From Aureispira sp. CCB-QB1 (GTDB lineage Bacteria; Bacteroidota; Bacteroidia; Chitinophagales; Saprospiraceae): 64,000 nucleotides of DNA. Both the position numbers and the translations under genes were made by a program. Of this stretch, positions 18,356 to 26,953 are shown in pieces. The DNA lies in the NCBI RefSeq assembly GCF_000724545.1, contig NZ_JHBV01000025.1:37021-101020 (forward strand). Direction: 5' to 3'. The first letter of the stretch is position 1. Each line of letters opens with the position of its first letter. The notes under the pieces are model-generated. The model did no database searches and was not told the DNA's origin. It saw nothing but the letters and a program-made list of their open reading frames with translations.

Positions 18356-19252
18356 ATGAATGCCACAACTTTCTATGAAAATATATTTGAGCTGTCTCCA
18401 CAGTATCCTTTAACAGTGTTGGAATTTCTGAAAACCGAACTGCAATTGGGCAAGAAGTATGTTGTCATGGATGTTCATACGCATAATGGTCAGTTGAGCA
18501 AATTGCTACACAAACACGTTCATTTGGTCTGTTCTGTTTCCTCGGATCCCCAATATCATGTCTATTTAAAAGACAAGCTTCGAGATAAAACTAATTTTTT
18601 GAGCTTAAATGCCTTGCCTATTCTGACCAATATAGAGGAAGATTCAATTGATTGTTTGTGCATTGATGAGACGTTTAATAAATACGATGCTCTTCGCATG
18701 GGGATCGAGTTTGAGCGTATTTTAAGATTAAACAGCTATGTACTTGTCTTGCAGAATAAATTATTAGGCATTCCTAAAACATTTACCAATGCGTATCTTA
18801 CCTTCTTAAAACATTATCACAATGAGGAGGGGATATTAGCAAAACTTCCAGATAAAAATCGTTTGGAAGAATTTTATAGTAATGGTTTTGCTCAACAGAA
18901 ATTTAAAAATCAACAGTGGCTTGATTGGTCTATGTTAAAGCAGTACTACCAAATGACTTTGGAGAAAGAACAATTAGAGATGCCTCCTAAGGCTTTAGAG
19001 GAATTGGAACAACTGTTTAGGCAGTTTGAGCAAGAAGGGCAAGTACATTTGGAATATCAAACTTATCTTTATTATGGTTTGTTTAACCATTCTGTCCCCG
19101 AAATATCGCTGCGTAAGAGTATATTTTTTAATGTTTTGCGTCCTTTTGCTTTTGTTTTTTATATTTTAGTAAAAGCCAATATTTATTTTTGGAGAGCTTT
19201 GTACAAGATAAAAGAAAAACTATTTCCGACATCTGATTCCACACAACGATAG
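18356..19252 (+). CDS. Degenerate class I methyltransferase-like protein with C-terminal membrane segment
   Basis: The 298-residue protein follows the glycosyltransferase by 13 bp. Its N-terminal 150 residues show the layout of a class I SAM methyltransferase: a first strand (KKYVVMDVHTHNGQLSKLL), an acidic second strand, and IDCLCIDETFNKYDALRMGIEFERILRLNSYVLVLQN resembling motifs IV-VI, here quoted by parts. The usual glycine-rich motif I (DxGxGxG) is replaced by DVHTHNG, so SAM binding is doubtful. A hydrophobic stretch near residues 255-280 suggests membrane attachment. It may be a pseudoenzyme or a divergent glycan-modifying methyltransferase working with its neighbour. Confidence 0.55.
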   Translation: MNATTFYENIFELSPQYPLTVLEFLKTELQLGKKYVVMDVHTHNGQLSKLLHKHVHLVCSVSSDPQYHVYLKDKLRDKTNFLSLNALPILTNIEEDSIDCLCIDETFNKYDALRMGIEFERILRLNSYVLVLQNKLLGIPKTFTNAYLTFLKHYHNEEGILAKLPDKNRLEEFYSNGFAQQKFKNQQWLDWSMLKQYYQMTLEKEQLEMPPKALEELEQLFRQFEQEGQVHLEYQTYLYYGLFNHSVPEISLRKSIFFNVLRPFAFVFYILVKANIYFWRALYKIKEKLFPTSDSTQR

Positions 19253-19267
19253 AATTTTAAAGAACTT

Positions 19268-20503
19268 CTATAAGAAACCAAGCATTTGAGCTGTGTCAAA
19301 ATGAGGAAATACAGTTTCTACATGTTGATGCTTCATTTGCTTTTGTAGTATTTCACTTAAAATAGTTCTGTAATCTGTTGTGATTTCTAAATCTACATGG
19401 TTGTTTAATTGATGGCTTGACAATCCAGGCCATTTCCCATACATTTTTCCACCCTTTACTTGTCCACCTAAAATTAATGCAAGCCCTCCATAGCCATGGT
19501 CTGTCCCTCCACTACGATTTGATTTTAATCTTCGACCAAATTCACTCATAACAACGATGGTTAGTTTAGAGTGATATTTCGTCATGTCATTATAAAAAGC
19601 TGCCAATGCGTTTGAAAGCCCTTCTAGGCGCAGAGGAAAATGGTAGGCTTGATTTTCGTGATGATCCCAGCCATCATACTCTACGGTAGCAAAATGAACG
19701 CCTGTATCTAGCTTGATTAAGTGCGCTAAATTTTTTAAGGAATTTGCAAAGTCTTTGATAGCCCACGTACTAGGATAATCGGCTCCATGTTCTGGATGAT
19801 AAGGAGGGTGTTCGGTTTGTTTTTTCTGTAGCATTTGAATCGTGGAAAGTGTTTGTTGACCAGCTTGATGTAGCATGGTATCTCCTTGGTAAAATTCGGT
19901 TAATACTTCTTGCAAAATAGGTTCACCAATTAGTTTGAATTCTTGAATAGAATCAATTGAAATGGCTTGAGAGTAGCCTTTTAAGGCAGGAGATAGACCA
20001 TTGTTTCCAACCGAGACAGCAGGCAAAGTTCCTGTGTTTGAAATGGTTTCAAAATAACGAGTCATCCAGCCTTGGGCACTACTGTTGTTTTTAGACAAGC
20101 CTTGTTCAATCAGTTTAGTTGCCTCAAAATGACTCCTAGTGCCATTTAATAATCCTACAGCATGAACAATAGCCATATCGCCATTATCGTATAGCTCCTT
20201 CAAGGCGCTTGCCTTTGGATGAATATTAAAGTCAAGTCCTCCCAAGCCATTTTTTAGTGTCAATGTCGCATTTTCTGGAACTTGTAAGCTCTTTAGCCTA
20301 GCATTGGCATAATGATGATCACCCATTGGAGCAACAAAATTTAGCGCATCACATCCTCCCTTTAAAAAAACAAAGACAAAAATCTCATCTTTTGGATTGT
20401 TGAGGTGCAAAGGATTGTAAGCAAAGCTTTGTACGCCTGGAATGCTAGATAAAGCGACACTAGCACCCAAGCCTTTTAGGAAATTTCTTCTATTTATCAT
20501 CAT
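19268..20503 (-). CDS. DUF1501-family Tat-exported protein
   Basis: The 411-residue protein opens with a twin-arginine signal (NRRNFLKGLGASVALSSIPG), so it is probably folded before export. The rest matches the DUF1501 (sulfatase-like alkaline phosphatase fold) family: VFVFLKGGCDALNFVAP, RSHFEATKLIEQG, the ATVEYDGWDHHENQ segment with candidate metal ligands, VMSEFGRRLKSN and GGTDHGYGG near the C terminus. It is 2 bp downstream of the DUF1800 gene on the same strand, the usual pairing. The substrate of these pairs is not known to me. Start: the first of two adjacent ATGs is given. Confidence 0.85.
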   Translation of the reverse strand: MMINRRNFLKGLGASVALSSIPGVQSFAYNPLHLNNPKDEIFVFVFLKGGCDALNFVAPMGDHHYANARLKSLQVPENATLTLKNGLGGLDFNIHPKASALKELYDNGDMAIVHAVGLLNGTRSHFEATKLIEQGLSKNNSSAQGWMTRYFETISNTGTLPAVSVGNNGLSPALKGYSQAISIDSIQEFKLIGEPILQEVLTEFYQGDTMLHQAGQQTLSTIQMLQKKQTEHPPYHPEHGADYPSTWAIKDFANSLKNLAHLIKLDTGVHFATVEYDGWDHHENQAYHFPLRLEGLSNALAAFYNDMTKYHSKLTIVVMSEFGRRLKSNRSGGTDHGYGGLALILGGQVKGGKMYGKWPGLSSHQLNNHVDLEITTDYRTILSEILQKQMKHQHVETVFPHFDTAQMLGFL

Positions 20504-20505
20504 AA

Positions 20506-22041
20506 TTAACGGTATTGAAATTGAGGTGACATCAAAATAAGAGCAATGAGATGAGCAAAGCGATATTGGCGATCTTCTTTACCATAAGTACGTGGCGAAT
20601 CATCTTCTGTTTGATCTTCTGTTAGTAGAATACGAATGAGTCGCTGTTCTTGGGAAAGTTGTTGTGTATTACCTAGTATTTTCTGAACAAAAAATTGAAC
20701 AATTTCTTTACTGCTTTGCACCGAAGGAGGAAGCAAGTCATCTACGTCAAATGTTGCCATTTTATGCCAATTATCAAATAGAATAGATGGGATGCTATTC
20801 CAGCGTTTGAGCATCATATTACTATTGAGCCAATAAGAGGCTTGATCGGGATGTCCTGTAGGCGTAGTCCAAGAAAATAAATGATAGCCCATTTGTTCTA
20901 ACATCCATTGTAGGTTGAGATTGGGCATAAAATCCAAGTCCAATATTCGAACCATAGAACAAAGTAATTCAAAAGGATTTTTAATTTTATTGCCTAGAGC
21001 ATGACGAAATTCTTTGGATAAAAGGATGGTTTTGAGCACAGCCCGAATTTGCTGTGGAGAATCTTGTTCTTGCATCCATGTTTGGGTTGCTTTCGTGATA
21101 ATTGACTCAGGAGGATCATCGGCTATAAAACGAATGCACAACTTTTGGCAGATAAAACGAGCCGTTCCTGGGTGTGCTGCGAGTAAGTCTAATACTTTCC
21201 GTCCATCAGCCAATGGCCCTTGGTTTGCTTCAAACTCTACCCCTAGAATTCGTTTTTGATAATTGTCGTGCCATTTTTCTAGGTATAAAAACTCTCCTGT
21301 ATGAGGTTTATCTCCATTTTCTGTCCAAGCCCCATCAGCAACCGTCCATCCTGTAAAGGCACGGGCTGCTTCGTAAATATCCTCATCAATATAACCAATT
21401 GCCTGACCTTCTGTCGCACCTGGAACATCTCGCCATTTGTTATAAATATGATTGAGATAGTTGTCTTTGCCCAAGGTATGCAACTCAAAGAGTTCTCTTG
21501 CAAAATTCTCATTGGCAGGACTAGCTCGACTAGAGGCATTGTTTAAATAAAATAACATTGCTTGACTAGTGGCTACATCCTCTAAAAAGGTTCTAAAATT
21601 TCCAAAGCAATTTTTACGAATAACAGCTTTGTCATATAAGGGCAATGTTGCAGCAATGCGTTCATCTGCATGAATACTGACATTGAAGTGGTTGTGCCAA
21701 AAATGAACCATCACTTCTCTAAGTTGCCAAGGACTGTAGATCGCATTGAGGCAGGTATTAATGATTACTTCAGCAGCAGGTATTGTTTGATGTGCTTCTT
21801 TTTTTACCAATGCCCAAAGCTCAGAGAGTTGGGCATCAAGAAATCTAAATGGTTGCCCTGCTGCCTCCGACTCCTCTTGAATGAATTTGAATTTTCTTCG
21901 TTGTTCAATTAATTTTGGTGACTCTTGATTAGAAGGATTTAGCTGTTCTTCAAGATAGGCTTCAAAACCAATTGTATTGATACGCTCTAAACTCTGTCTA
22001 TTGGGACCAAATCCGATTCTATGGAGTATTTTTCGATTCAT
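20506..22041 (-). CDS. DUF1800-family protein
   Basis: The 511-residue protein has the DUF1800 hallmarks: an N-terminal RIGFGPN motif, EVMVHFWHNHFNV, ENFARELFELHTLGKDNY, EAARAFTGWTV and the C-terminal LIALILMSPQFQYR. It is encoded immediately before its DUF1501 partner (2-bp gap), so the two are co-transcribed. No signal peptide is evident at the annotated ATG, unlike many family members, so it may be exported with its Tat partner or the start may differ. Biochemical role unknown. Confidence 0.85.
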   Translation of the reverse strand: MNRKILHRIGFGPNRQSLERINTIGFEAYLEEQLNPSNQESPKLIEQRRKFKFIQEESEAAGQPFRFLDAQLSELWALVKKEAHQTIPAAEVIINTCLNAIYSPWQLREVMVHFWHNHFNVSIHADERIAATLPLYDKAVIRKNCFGNFRTFLEDVATSQAMLFYLNNASSRASPANENFARELFELHTLGKDNYLNHIYNKWRDVPGATEGQAIGYIDEDIYEAARAFTGWTVADGAWTENGDKPHTGEFLYLEKWHDNYQKRILGVEFEANQGPLADGRKVLDLLAAHPGTARFICQKLCIRFIADDPPESIITKATQTWMQEQDSPQQIRAVLKTILLSKEFRHALGNKIKNPFELLCSMVRILDLDFMPNLNLQWMLEQMGYHLFSWTTPTGHPDQASYWLNSNMMLKRWNSIPSILFDNWHKMATFDVDDLLPPSVQSSKEIVQFFVQKILGNTQQLSQEQRLIRILLTEDQTEDDSPRTYGKEDRQYRFAHLIALILMSPQFQYR

Positions 22042-22436
22042 TAGGAAGAAAAATTTAAGAAAAAGTAATTTTGGGATTAAACATTACGCTGTAAAAAAAC
22101 GTATTGACTAATTGCGTTTCTACTAAGCAATAGTTCGTTGAAACCACGAAGTAGCAGTGTAGCTAACTACTAACTAAAGTAATGTAGAGAAGAAAAGACA
22201 AGGGGCTAATCCTTTACTATTAAAAGTGAATTCAAAAGGAATGCCAAGACAAAACAGAGCGAAGGACATTCTACTTAAAATATAATAATTATATTTGTAG
22301 TAGTGGCTGGCAAGACCTGTTAGACTGCTTAGCTTAGCTTGGCTGGCTTTATTTATGGAATTTCCCATAGGGGGTTCTACGTTCGCCATGATTAGGAGGT
22401 TTCAGTAGGCTATTCTTAAACATCAATTTTATTAAA
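22042..22436. other. 395-bp intergenic region with a dispersed repeat copy
   Basis: It contains a full repeat copy at 22129-22172 and a TATATTTG -7-like box at 22290-22297, 140 bases before the next gene. No gene is supported. Confidence 0.5.
22129..22172 (+). repeat. Dispersed repeat, full copy (family R1)
   Basis: Left half AATAGTTCGTTGAAACCAC, right half GTAGCAGTGTAGCTAACTAC. This is a reference copy of the family: ends are imperfect inverted repeats (AATAGTT and AACTACT), and the right half folds as GTAGC/GCTAAC. It is intergenic and not adjacent to any transposase. Confidence 0.85.
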
Positions 22437-23567
22437 ATGAAAGTAAATATAAAAAATATCTTAATTGTTCTAAGTGTGTCTTTTTTGTGGAGTTGTGGAG
22501 AAGATTACTCAACAATTGATAAAAATGTTACTTTCCCTAAAGCTGTTGTTCAGCCAGATGGTGTTCGATTTGATTATTTGATGTATGATAACGATTATAA
22601 TTGGGTGCCCCAAAATGGAGATCCAACAGAATATGGCAATGAGCATAAGCAGTCTGAATCTTCAGGACTTTATTTTAAATTAAGTAATAAGCGGGCGTTT
22701 GGTCCAGGTGTAGATGCTACTGTGCAAGGGGAGAAAGAAGGGGAGTGGTATCGTATTTCTTTTGCGTGCATGAAACCTTCAAAAGTAATTGTCAAACCTG
22801 AGGATGTAAAAGGAATTCTTGTGGTTAGTTTTGAAAGAGGCGATTCTGTGTTAAATTATACAACTTATCCAATTCAAGATTTACTAAAAGAACAAAATAA
22901 GCAGTTTGTTGATAAATGGGAAACACTGTCTGTTTGGTATGAGGTGCCTAAGGAGGTGCAAGAAGGTGACCGTTTGAAAATTTACCCTTGGAACCCTGTA
23001 GGTGGAGATTTGTACTTAGATGATTTTACTGTAGAAACATGGACAACAAAAGCACTAAAGCCTGAAGGTGTGATTTGGAGTCATATTGTTACAGAGCAAA
23101 ATTATGAAACGAGCGATTTGGCAGGGCAAACAACGAAAGAAACAGCAGCAAGAGGTTTATTCTCTTGTGTCTTGTCTAGTCAAGAAGGCAGAGCACAATA
23201 CGGCAAAGGATATTCAGGAATGTTGGCATCTGCCAAAATTCAACCTGGTGATTATGTGAAGGTTGCTTTTGCTGGGTTAAAAAAACACCACGTAAGGCAA
23301 GTAGCCAAATCCGCTAATATGGTTGTTTCTTTAGAACGAGATGGCAAGCAGTTGTTTTGGGAAGGGTTGGCAATAGACCCTAGATTAAAAAAAGGAGATA
23401 GACAGGCTTATGGAAAATGGGTGAACTTGGTGATGTGGAAACAAATACCTGAAGATGCTAAAGAAACAGATGTTCTTAAAATTTACCCTTGGAATAATAA
23501 TTTGGATCCGATTTATATAGATGACTTACAAATAGAAGTTTGGAAAAAAGAAGGACAGGGTGAGTAG
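22437..23567 (+). CDS. Lipoprotein with two tandem homologous beta domains
   Basis: The 376-residue protein has a lipoprotein signal (NILIVLSVSFLWSCGED; lipid-accepting Cys at residue 20). The mature part is a tandem duplication: each half ends with the same motif, LKIYPWNPVGGDLYLDDF in the first and LKIYPWNNNLDPIYIDDL in the second, preceded by a matching pattern of GxWYRISFACMK / GDYVKVAFAGLKK and KWETLSVWYEVPK / KWVNLVMWKQIPE. The pattern (aromatic strand, then xYxDDxxxExW) resembles jelly-roll carbohydrate-binding-type modules. No enzymatic domain is visible. Likely outer-membrane or surface-exposed; function unknown. Flanked on both sides by repeat copies. Confidence 0.75.
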   Translation: MKVNIKNILIVLSVSFLWSCGEDYSTIDKNVTFPKAVVQPDGVRFDYLMYDNDYNWVPQNGDPTEYGNEHKQSESSGLYFKLSNKRAFGPGVDATVQGEKEGEWYRISFACMKPSKVIVKPEDVKGILVVSFERGDSVLNYTTYPIQDLLKEQNKQFVDKWETLSVWYEVPKEVQEGDRLKIYPWNPVGGDLYLDDFTVETWTTKALKPEGVIWSHIVTEQNYETSDLAGQTTKETAARGLFSCVLSSQEGRAQYGKGYSGMLASAKIQPGDYVKVAFAGLKKHHVRQVAKSANMVVSLERDGKQLFWEGLAIDPRLKKGDRQAYGKWVNLVMWKQIPEDAKETDVLKIYPWNNNLDPIYIDDLQIEVWKKEGQGE

Positions 23568-23588
23568 AACTCTATTTTTATTAACATC

Positions 23589-23627
23589 AATAGTTCGTTG
23601 AAACCACGGAGTAGCAGCGCAGCTAAA
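23589..23627 (+). repeat. Dispersed repeat R1 copy
   Basis: AATAGTTCGTTGAAACCAC followed by GGAGTAGCAGCGCAGCTAAA, 20 bp after the stop of the lipoprotein gene; near-identical to the copy at 22129. Confidence 0.85.
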
Positions 23628-23636
23628 CTTTATTGG

Positions 23637-23760
23637 TTTGATAATCAGCAAGTTGTGTCTTTGTTGTGTTTTGTGTTAAAATTTTGATTATCAACTGCGC
23701 AGCACTCACGAAGTAAACTAATATAAATGTGCTTTTTTATCTTTTTGGTAACTAAGCTTG
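23637..23760 (+). repeat. Composite repeat module (R2: GATTATCAAC ... ACTAAT ... TGCTTTTTTAT)
   Basis: The stretch opens with inverted TTGATAATCA (23638-23647) / TGATTATCAA (23685-23694), then CTGCGCAGCACTCACGAAGT, then ACTAATATAAATGTGCTTTT and TTATCTTTTT. The same chain of modules occurs in reverse orientation at 47690-47790 and in part at 48690-48750. Confidence 0.7.
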
Positions 23761-23832
23761 CGATCTCACGAGCGTAGCGAGCTAAAAAAGTAAAAAACTA
23801 AGCTTGCGCCCTCATGAGCGTAGCGAACTAAT
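23751..23832 (+). repeat. Tandem direct repeat of 35 bp
   Basis: Two direct copies at 23751-23785 and 23798-23832 both read ACTAAGCTTGCG, two variable bases, CTCA(C/T)GAGCGTAGCGA, (G/A)CTAA; copy starts are 47 bp apart. Confidence 0.8.
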
Positions 23833-23868
23833 CAACGACCACGAAGTAGCAGCGCAGCTAACTACTAT
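23827..23868 (+). repeat. Dispersed repeat R1 copy at the 3' edge of the next gene
   Basis: ACTAATCAACGACCACGAAG then TAGCAGCGCAGCTAACTACT; its right end is 4 bp from the last codon of the minus-strand gene at 23873. Confidence 0.8.
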
Positions 23869-23872
23869 AACA

Positions 23873-24319
23873 TTAGACCCGATTCTTGCACATAAAAACA
23901 GTATTTAATTGGTTGTCTCGTTGATAGTAGTAGGTGTCCATACATTTTCGTACCAAATGCAGTCCTAGGCTTCCGATGTCTTCTAGAATAGAGTGTTCTT
24001 TACGAACTTGATTGGTAGGAAAAAAAGGGTTGAAAGCTATTCCTTTATACTGCAATTCTATGATTAGCTTGCCAGTATTGGATAAAGAAAATACTAGATC
24101 AATAGCTGTTTCTTGGGATTTGAAAGCTGTATAATCTAAAATACTAGATAGGAGTTCTTTGATGGCAATATTAATTTTTTGAATGACAACAACAGGTATT
24201 TCATACATATTGGCAAATTGCTCTAAACTAGAAATAGCTTTTGTAGTTTCTAAAGAGGAATATATGGTTATTTTTTTCTTAGAGATAGTTTTTTGTGTAT
24301 CCATGTTATTCATAGCCAT
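23873..24319 (-). CDS. Degenerate RsbW-like GHKL protein
   Basis: About 148 residues; ATG options at 24319, 24313 and 24304 are all in frame, and the TTG at 24328 is less likely. The fold pattern is that of HATPase_c_2 anti-sigma kinases: an N-box helix (INIAIKELLSSILDY), a G1-like turn (YKGIAFNPF) and a lid motif (IGSLGLHLVRKCMD). The N-box Asn that coordinates Mg is replaced by Ser and G1 lacks the usual D-x-G-x-G, so ATP hydrolysis is doubtful; it may bind a partner without kinase activity. It lies downstream of the sigma-54 activator gene on the same strand, 600 bp away with a leader hairpin at 24376-24405. Function inferred as regulatory. Confidence 0.65.
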   Translation of the reverse strand: MAMNNMDTQKTISKKKITIYSSLETTKAISSLEQFANMYEIPVVVIQKINIAIKELLSSILDYTAFKSQETAIDLVFSLSNTGKLIIELQYKGIAFNPFFPTNQVRKEHSILEDIGSLGLHLVRKCMDTYYYQRDNQLNTVFMCKNRV

Positions 24320-24375
24320 TAAATACAAATAAGAAAATTAAGCGGGCTTAAGAAACTCTATTTTTGATAAGAAAA

Positions 24376-24405
24376 GGGCTGATGATCCGGGGGGAATCAT
24401 CGCCC
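24376..24405 (-). promoter_or_regulatory. GC-rich leader hairpin with T-tail
   Basis: GGGC-T-GATGAT pairs with ATCATC-GCCC around a G-rich 9-nt loop. On the minus strand it is followed by TTTTCTTATC. It sits about 57 bases before the ATG of the RsbW-like gene, so it is either the terminator of a transcript from upstream or an attenuator in this gene's leader. Unusually GC-rich for its surroundings. Confidence 0.5.
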
Positions 24406-24913
24406 GAGTAAAATTGGAAGTGATTAATAACTTTTTCAAGTTATTTGGTTTCATAGCAACTTACATGGTCTGCTACACTTATATGTGTTGGGGGAATAAA
24501 ATTAATCTTAAAATGCTTGAAATTAGTACGAGTACTATTTTTCTATTTGATTGATGATAGGCTTAATGTTAAACCTACATAAATTGTTGCAAAAAGAATG
24601 CAACTGATATATGAGTTATTTTTACCATAATACTAAACTGTCCTACGATTTAGCACCTCAAAAAGAATCCCCATTCTATTTGGTAAAACATCAATCTACC
24701 AGTTGCACTTAGTCTAAAAGTTCCATTAAACTAACTATCAATATAAAAAGGATAGTTGCTCTCTATAAGTATAAAACCGAGCCAAAAAATAAAAAGTTGA
24801 ATATTAGTCTTTTATGTATTTTTGTTGGTGGAATTTAATCCATCTGGTAGACAAAGGTGTTTCTAGTAGAGACATTTTGGATAAAAAAAGTGCTTTAAAA
24901 TAACAAAACGGCA
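24406..24913. other. About 500-bp gap without a gene
   Basis: AT-rich sequence between the sigma-54 activator and the leader hairpin; no ORF, RNA gene or repeat copy is supported. Confidence 0.5.
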
Positions 24914-26260
24914 TCAAGAGTCTTCTTTTAGCAATTTGTAGATGGTAGAACGTCCAATTTCTAACTTTTTAGAGACCAAAGTGACATCATTATTGTGTTT
25001 TTCTAAATAATGGCGAATAATTTTTTTAGTATAATCTCGCATGGTCATTTCTCCATCAAGCAAGCTAAACCGCTTTTGTTTACTTCGTAGTTGTAAGTGC
25101 TCTTTTTTAATTTGCTTTTCGTCGGAGAGCACCATTGCTAGCTCGATGATAGATTTTAGTTCTCGAACATTACCAGGGAAGTTATAATTTAGCAAAGCAT
25201 CTTTGGCTTCTTGAGATAGTGTTTTGACTTCTACCTTATTATCTTTGGCGTAGTTTCTTAAGAAATGTTTGCTCAAAATAAGAATATCATTTCCACGATC
25301 TTTTAAAGGCGGGAGTTTGATAGACAAGCCGAGTAGACGATAATACAAATCTTCTCTAAAGTTGCCTTTGTGCACTTCATCAAAAAGATTTTTGTGCGTA
25401 GCCGTAATAATTTTTGCATTAAACTTGATGGATTTATTTCCTCCAATTCTAGTAATTTCTTGCTCTTGCAAGGCTCTGAGCAATTTAGCTTGTACAGACA
25501 AATCTAAATCGCCAATCTCGTCTAAGAACAAAGTTCCTCCATCTGCCAATTCAAATTTGCCTTGTTTGGTTGTGATTGCACCAGTAAAAGCTCCTTTTTC
25601 ATGTCCAAATAGCTCACTTTCTATGAGTTCCTTAGGAATGGCAGCCATATTGACAGCAACAAATCGCTTTTTTCTTCGAGGAGAATTGTAATGAATACTT
25701 TTGGCAATAACTTCCTTGCCAGTGCCTGTATCTCCAGTGATAGAGGTAACAATATTGCTTTGGGCGGCTTTTTCTGTTAATTTACAAACTGCTTTGATAG
25801 CGGGGCTTTGCCCTATAATATCACTAGAATTAAATTGTTTGGCAAGTTGTTCTCTTAAAACACCAACTTCTTCTTTTAATTGGATATTTTGTTTGATCAA
25901 TTCAACAGAACTTCGAAGTCGTTCCTTCATGCCTGTATCTTTAGTAATATAGTCGTTTGCTCCTTGTTTGAGCAGGTCGATAGCAGTACTAATATTTTTC
26001 TGTCCAGATAGAACAATCACCCTAATTTCAGGATTGAATTGTTTGATTTTTTGAAGCACTTCGGCTCCGCCCAAATCGGGTAAATTGTAATCCAAAGAAA
26101 TGAGTTGAGGTTGTAAATGAAGATGGTCTAGGCAGTCTTGCCCCGTATCAAAAGTATGGACCTCATGTTCTGGATTACTTTCCATAACATATTTGATTAA
26201 ACGTTGCTGCATTGGGTCATCTTCAACAATAAAAATCCGAAGACTACGACTGTATTCCAT
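24914..26260 (-). CDS. NtrC-family sigma-54-dependent response regulator
   Basis: The 448-residue protein starts at the ATG at 26258-26260; the longer frame would need a TTG. Domain order is REC (about 5-120, phospho-acceptor Asp near 54 in LISLDYNLPD, conserved Lys in YITKDT), sigma-54 AAA+ (about 145-375; Walker A GDTGTGKE, GAFTGA loop GHEKGAFTGAI, Walker B LFLDEIGDL, and NVREL arginine region) and a Fis-type helix-turn-helix (about 410-447, LVSKKLEIGRSTIYKLLKE). The intact GAFTGA loop indicates real sigma-54 contact. It is transcribed divergently from the giant hybrid kinase, which ends in an HPt domain and is the likely phosphodonor. Targets are unknown; the hsp20 promoter candidate in this window is one possibility. 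Confidence 0.93.
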   Translation of the reverse strand: MEYSRSLRIFIVEDDPMQQRLIKYVMESNPEHEVHTFDTGQDCLDHLHLQPQLISLDYNLPDLGGAEVLQKIKQFNPEIRVIVLSGQKNISTAIDLLKQGANDYITKDTGMKERLRSSVELIKQNIQLKEEVGVLREQLAKQFNSSDIIGQSPAIKAVCKLTEKAAQSNIVTSITGDTGTGKEVIAKSIHYNSPRRKKRFVAVNMAAIPKELIESELFGHEKGAFTGAITTKQGKFELADGGTLFLDEIGDLDLSVQAKLLRALQEQEITRIGGNKSIKFNAKIITATHKNLFDEVHKGNFREDLYYRLLGLSIKLPPLKDRGNDILILSKHFLRNYAKDNKVEVKTLSQEAKDALLNYNFPGNVRELKSIIELAMVLSDEKQIKKEHLQLRSKQKRFSLLDGEMTMRDYTKKIIRHYLEKHNNDVTLVSKKLEIGRSTIYKLLKEDS

Positions 26261-26589
26261 TAAAAGTGCTTTTTTTGATGCAAGAAGAATGATAATCAAG
26301 AACTCATGCTACACAAAACAATTAGACATCAAGCAATTGTTTCTAAAATTATTAGAAAACATGTGAACGAAACATAATCCTAGAGAATTGAGGCGTGCAA
26401 GAAACAAAGAGCACAACTAATGTACCTAGAGGGACGCTTAGGATTTATGACCAATATGGCTAAACATTCTTTATGCTTCTATTTTATTTAACAATTAATT
26501 TGGTGATGATGTCCGTTGAATGATTGACTAAATAAATAGGCAACTATTACAATTGGTTTAACTCTAATAAACTTTACTAGTTTTTAGTA

Positions 26590-26631
26590 TAGTAATTAGC
26601 TGCGCTGTTACTTTTGGGACGTTCATTATTC
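26590..26631 (-). repeat. Decayed dispersed repeat R1 copy
   Basis: On the plus strand AGTAATTAGCTGCGCTGTTA then CTTTTGGGACGTTCATTATT, alignable with the reverse complement of R1 with several substitutions. Confidence 0.6.
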
Positions 26632-26711
26632 CTTTTGGTTAAGAACAGCGCCTTAGTGCCACTAGCATAAGCTAGTTTGGCAAACTTAGCTAGTTATGTT
26701 GTTCCGTTGTG

Positions 26712-26756
26712 GTTTTAATGACCACAAAGTAGCGGTATCGCCAACTATTTTTAGTA
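26712..26756 (+). repeat. Decayed dispersed repeat R1 copy
   Basis: GTTTTAATGACCACAAAGTA then GCGGTATCGCCAACTATTTT retains the CCACNAAGTAGC core and the AACTA end of R1. Short palindromes nearby (ACTAGC-ATAA-GCTAGT at about 26660-26675) suggest the whole gap 26580-26760 is remnant repeat material. Confidence 0.5.
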
Positions 26757-26953
26757 AGCAAATAGTGTTTTACCAACTGATTTAACTCTATCAACTAGAG
26801 TAATTGTGTTTGTATTGAGAGGTACAATATACTCCTTTTTACCAAAAAACTATTGAAGCTTGTTTCTTTTTCTTATTGTCTTTTGTTTGAATATTCTGTA
26901 ACTTAGTAAGAATTACAAAAACACCTTGGCGAAAATTGTTTTGAGTCAATAGC

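Larger units (their letters stand above)
26261..26953. other. 690-bp divergent intergenic region
   Basis: Holds the promoters of the sigma-54 activator and the hybrid kinase plus two decayed repeat copies. No sigma-54 GG-N10-GC motif was found here and no gene is supported. Confidence 0.5.

Noticed and set aside
23568..23872. Possible CRISPR array
   Set aside because: The repeats are of different types, unequal spacing and mixed orientation, and no cas gene is present.
26261..26953. Second sigma-54 promoter for the kinase or regulator gene
   Set aside because: No GG-N10-GC element with acceptable flanks was found on either strand.
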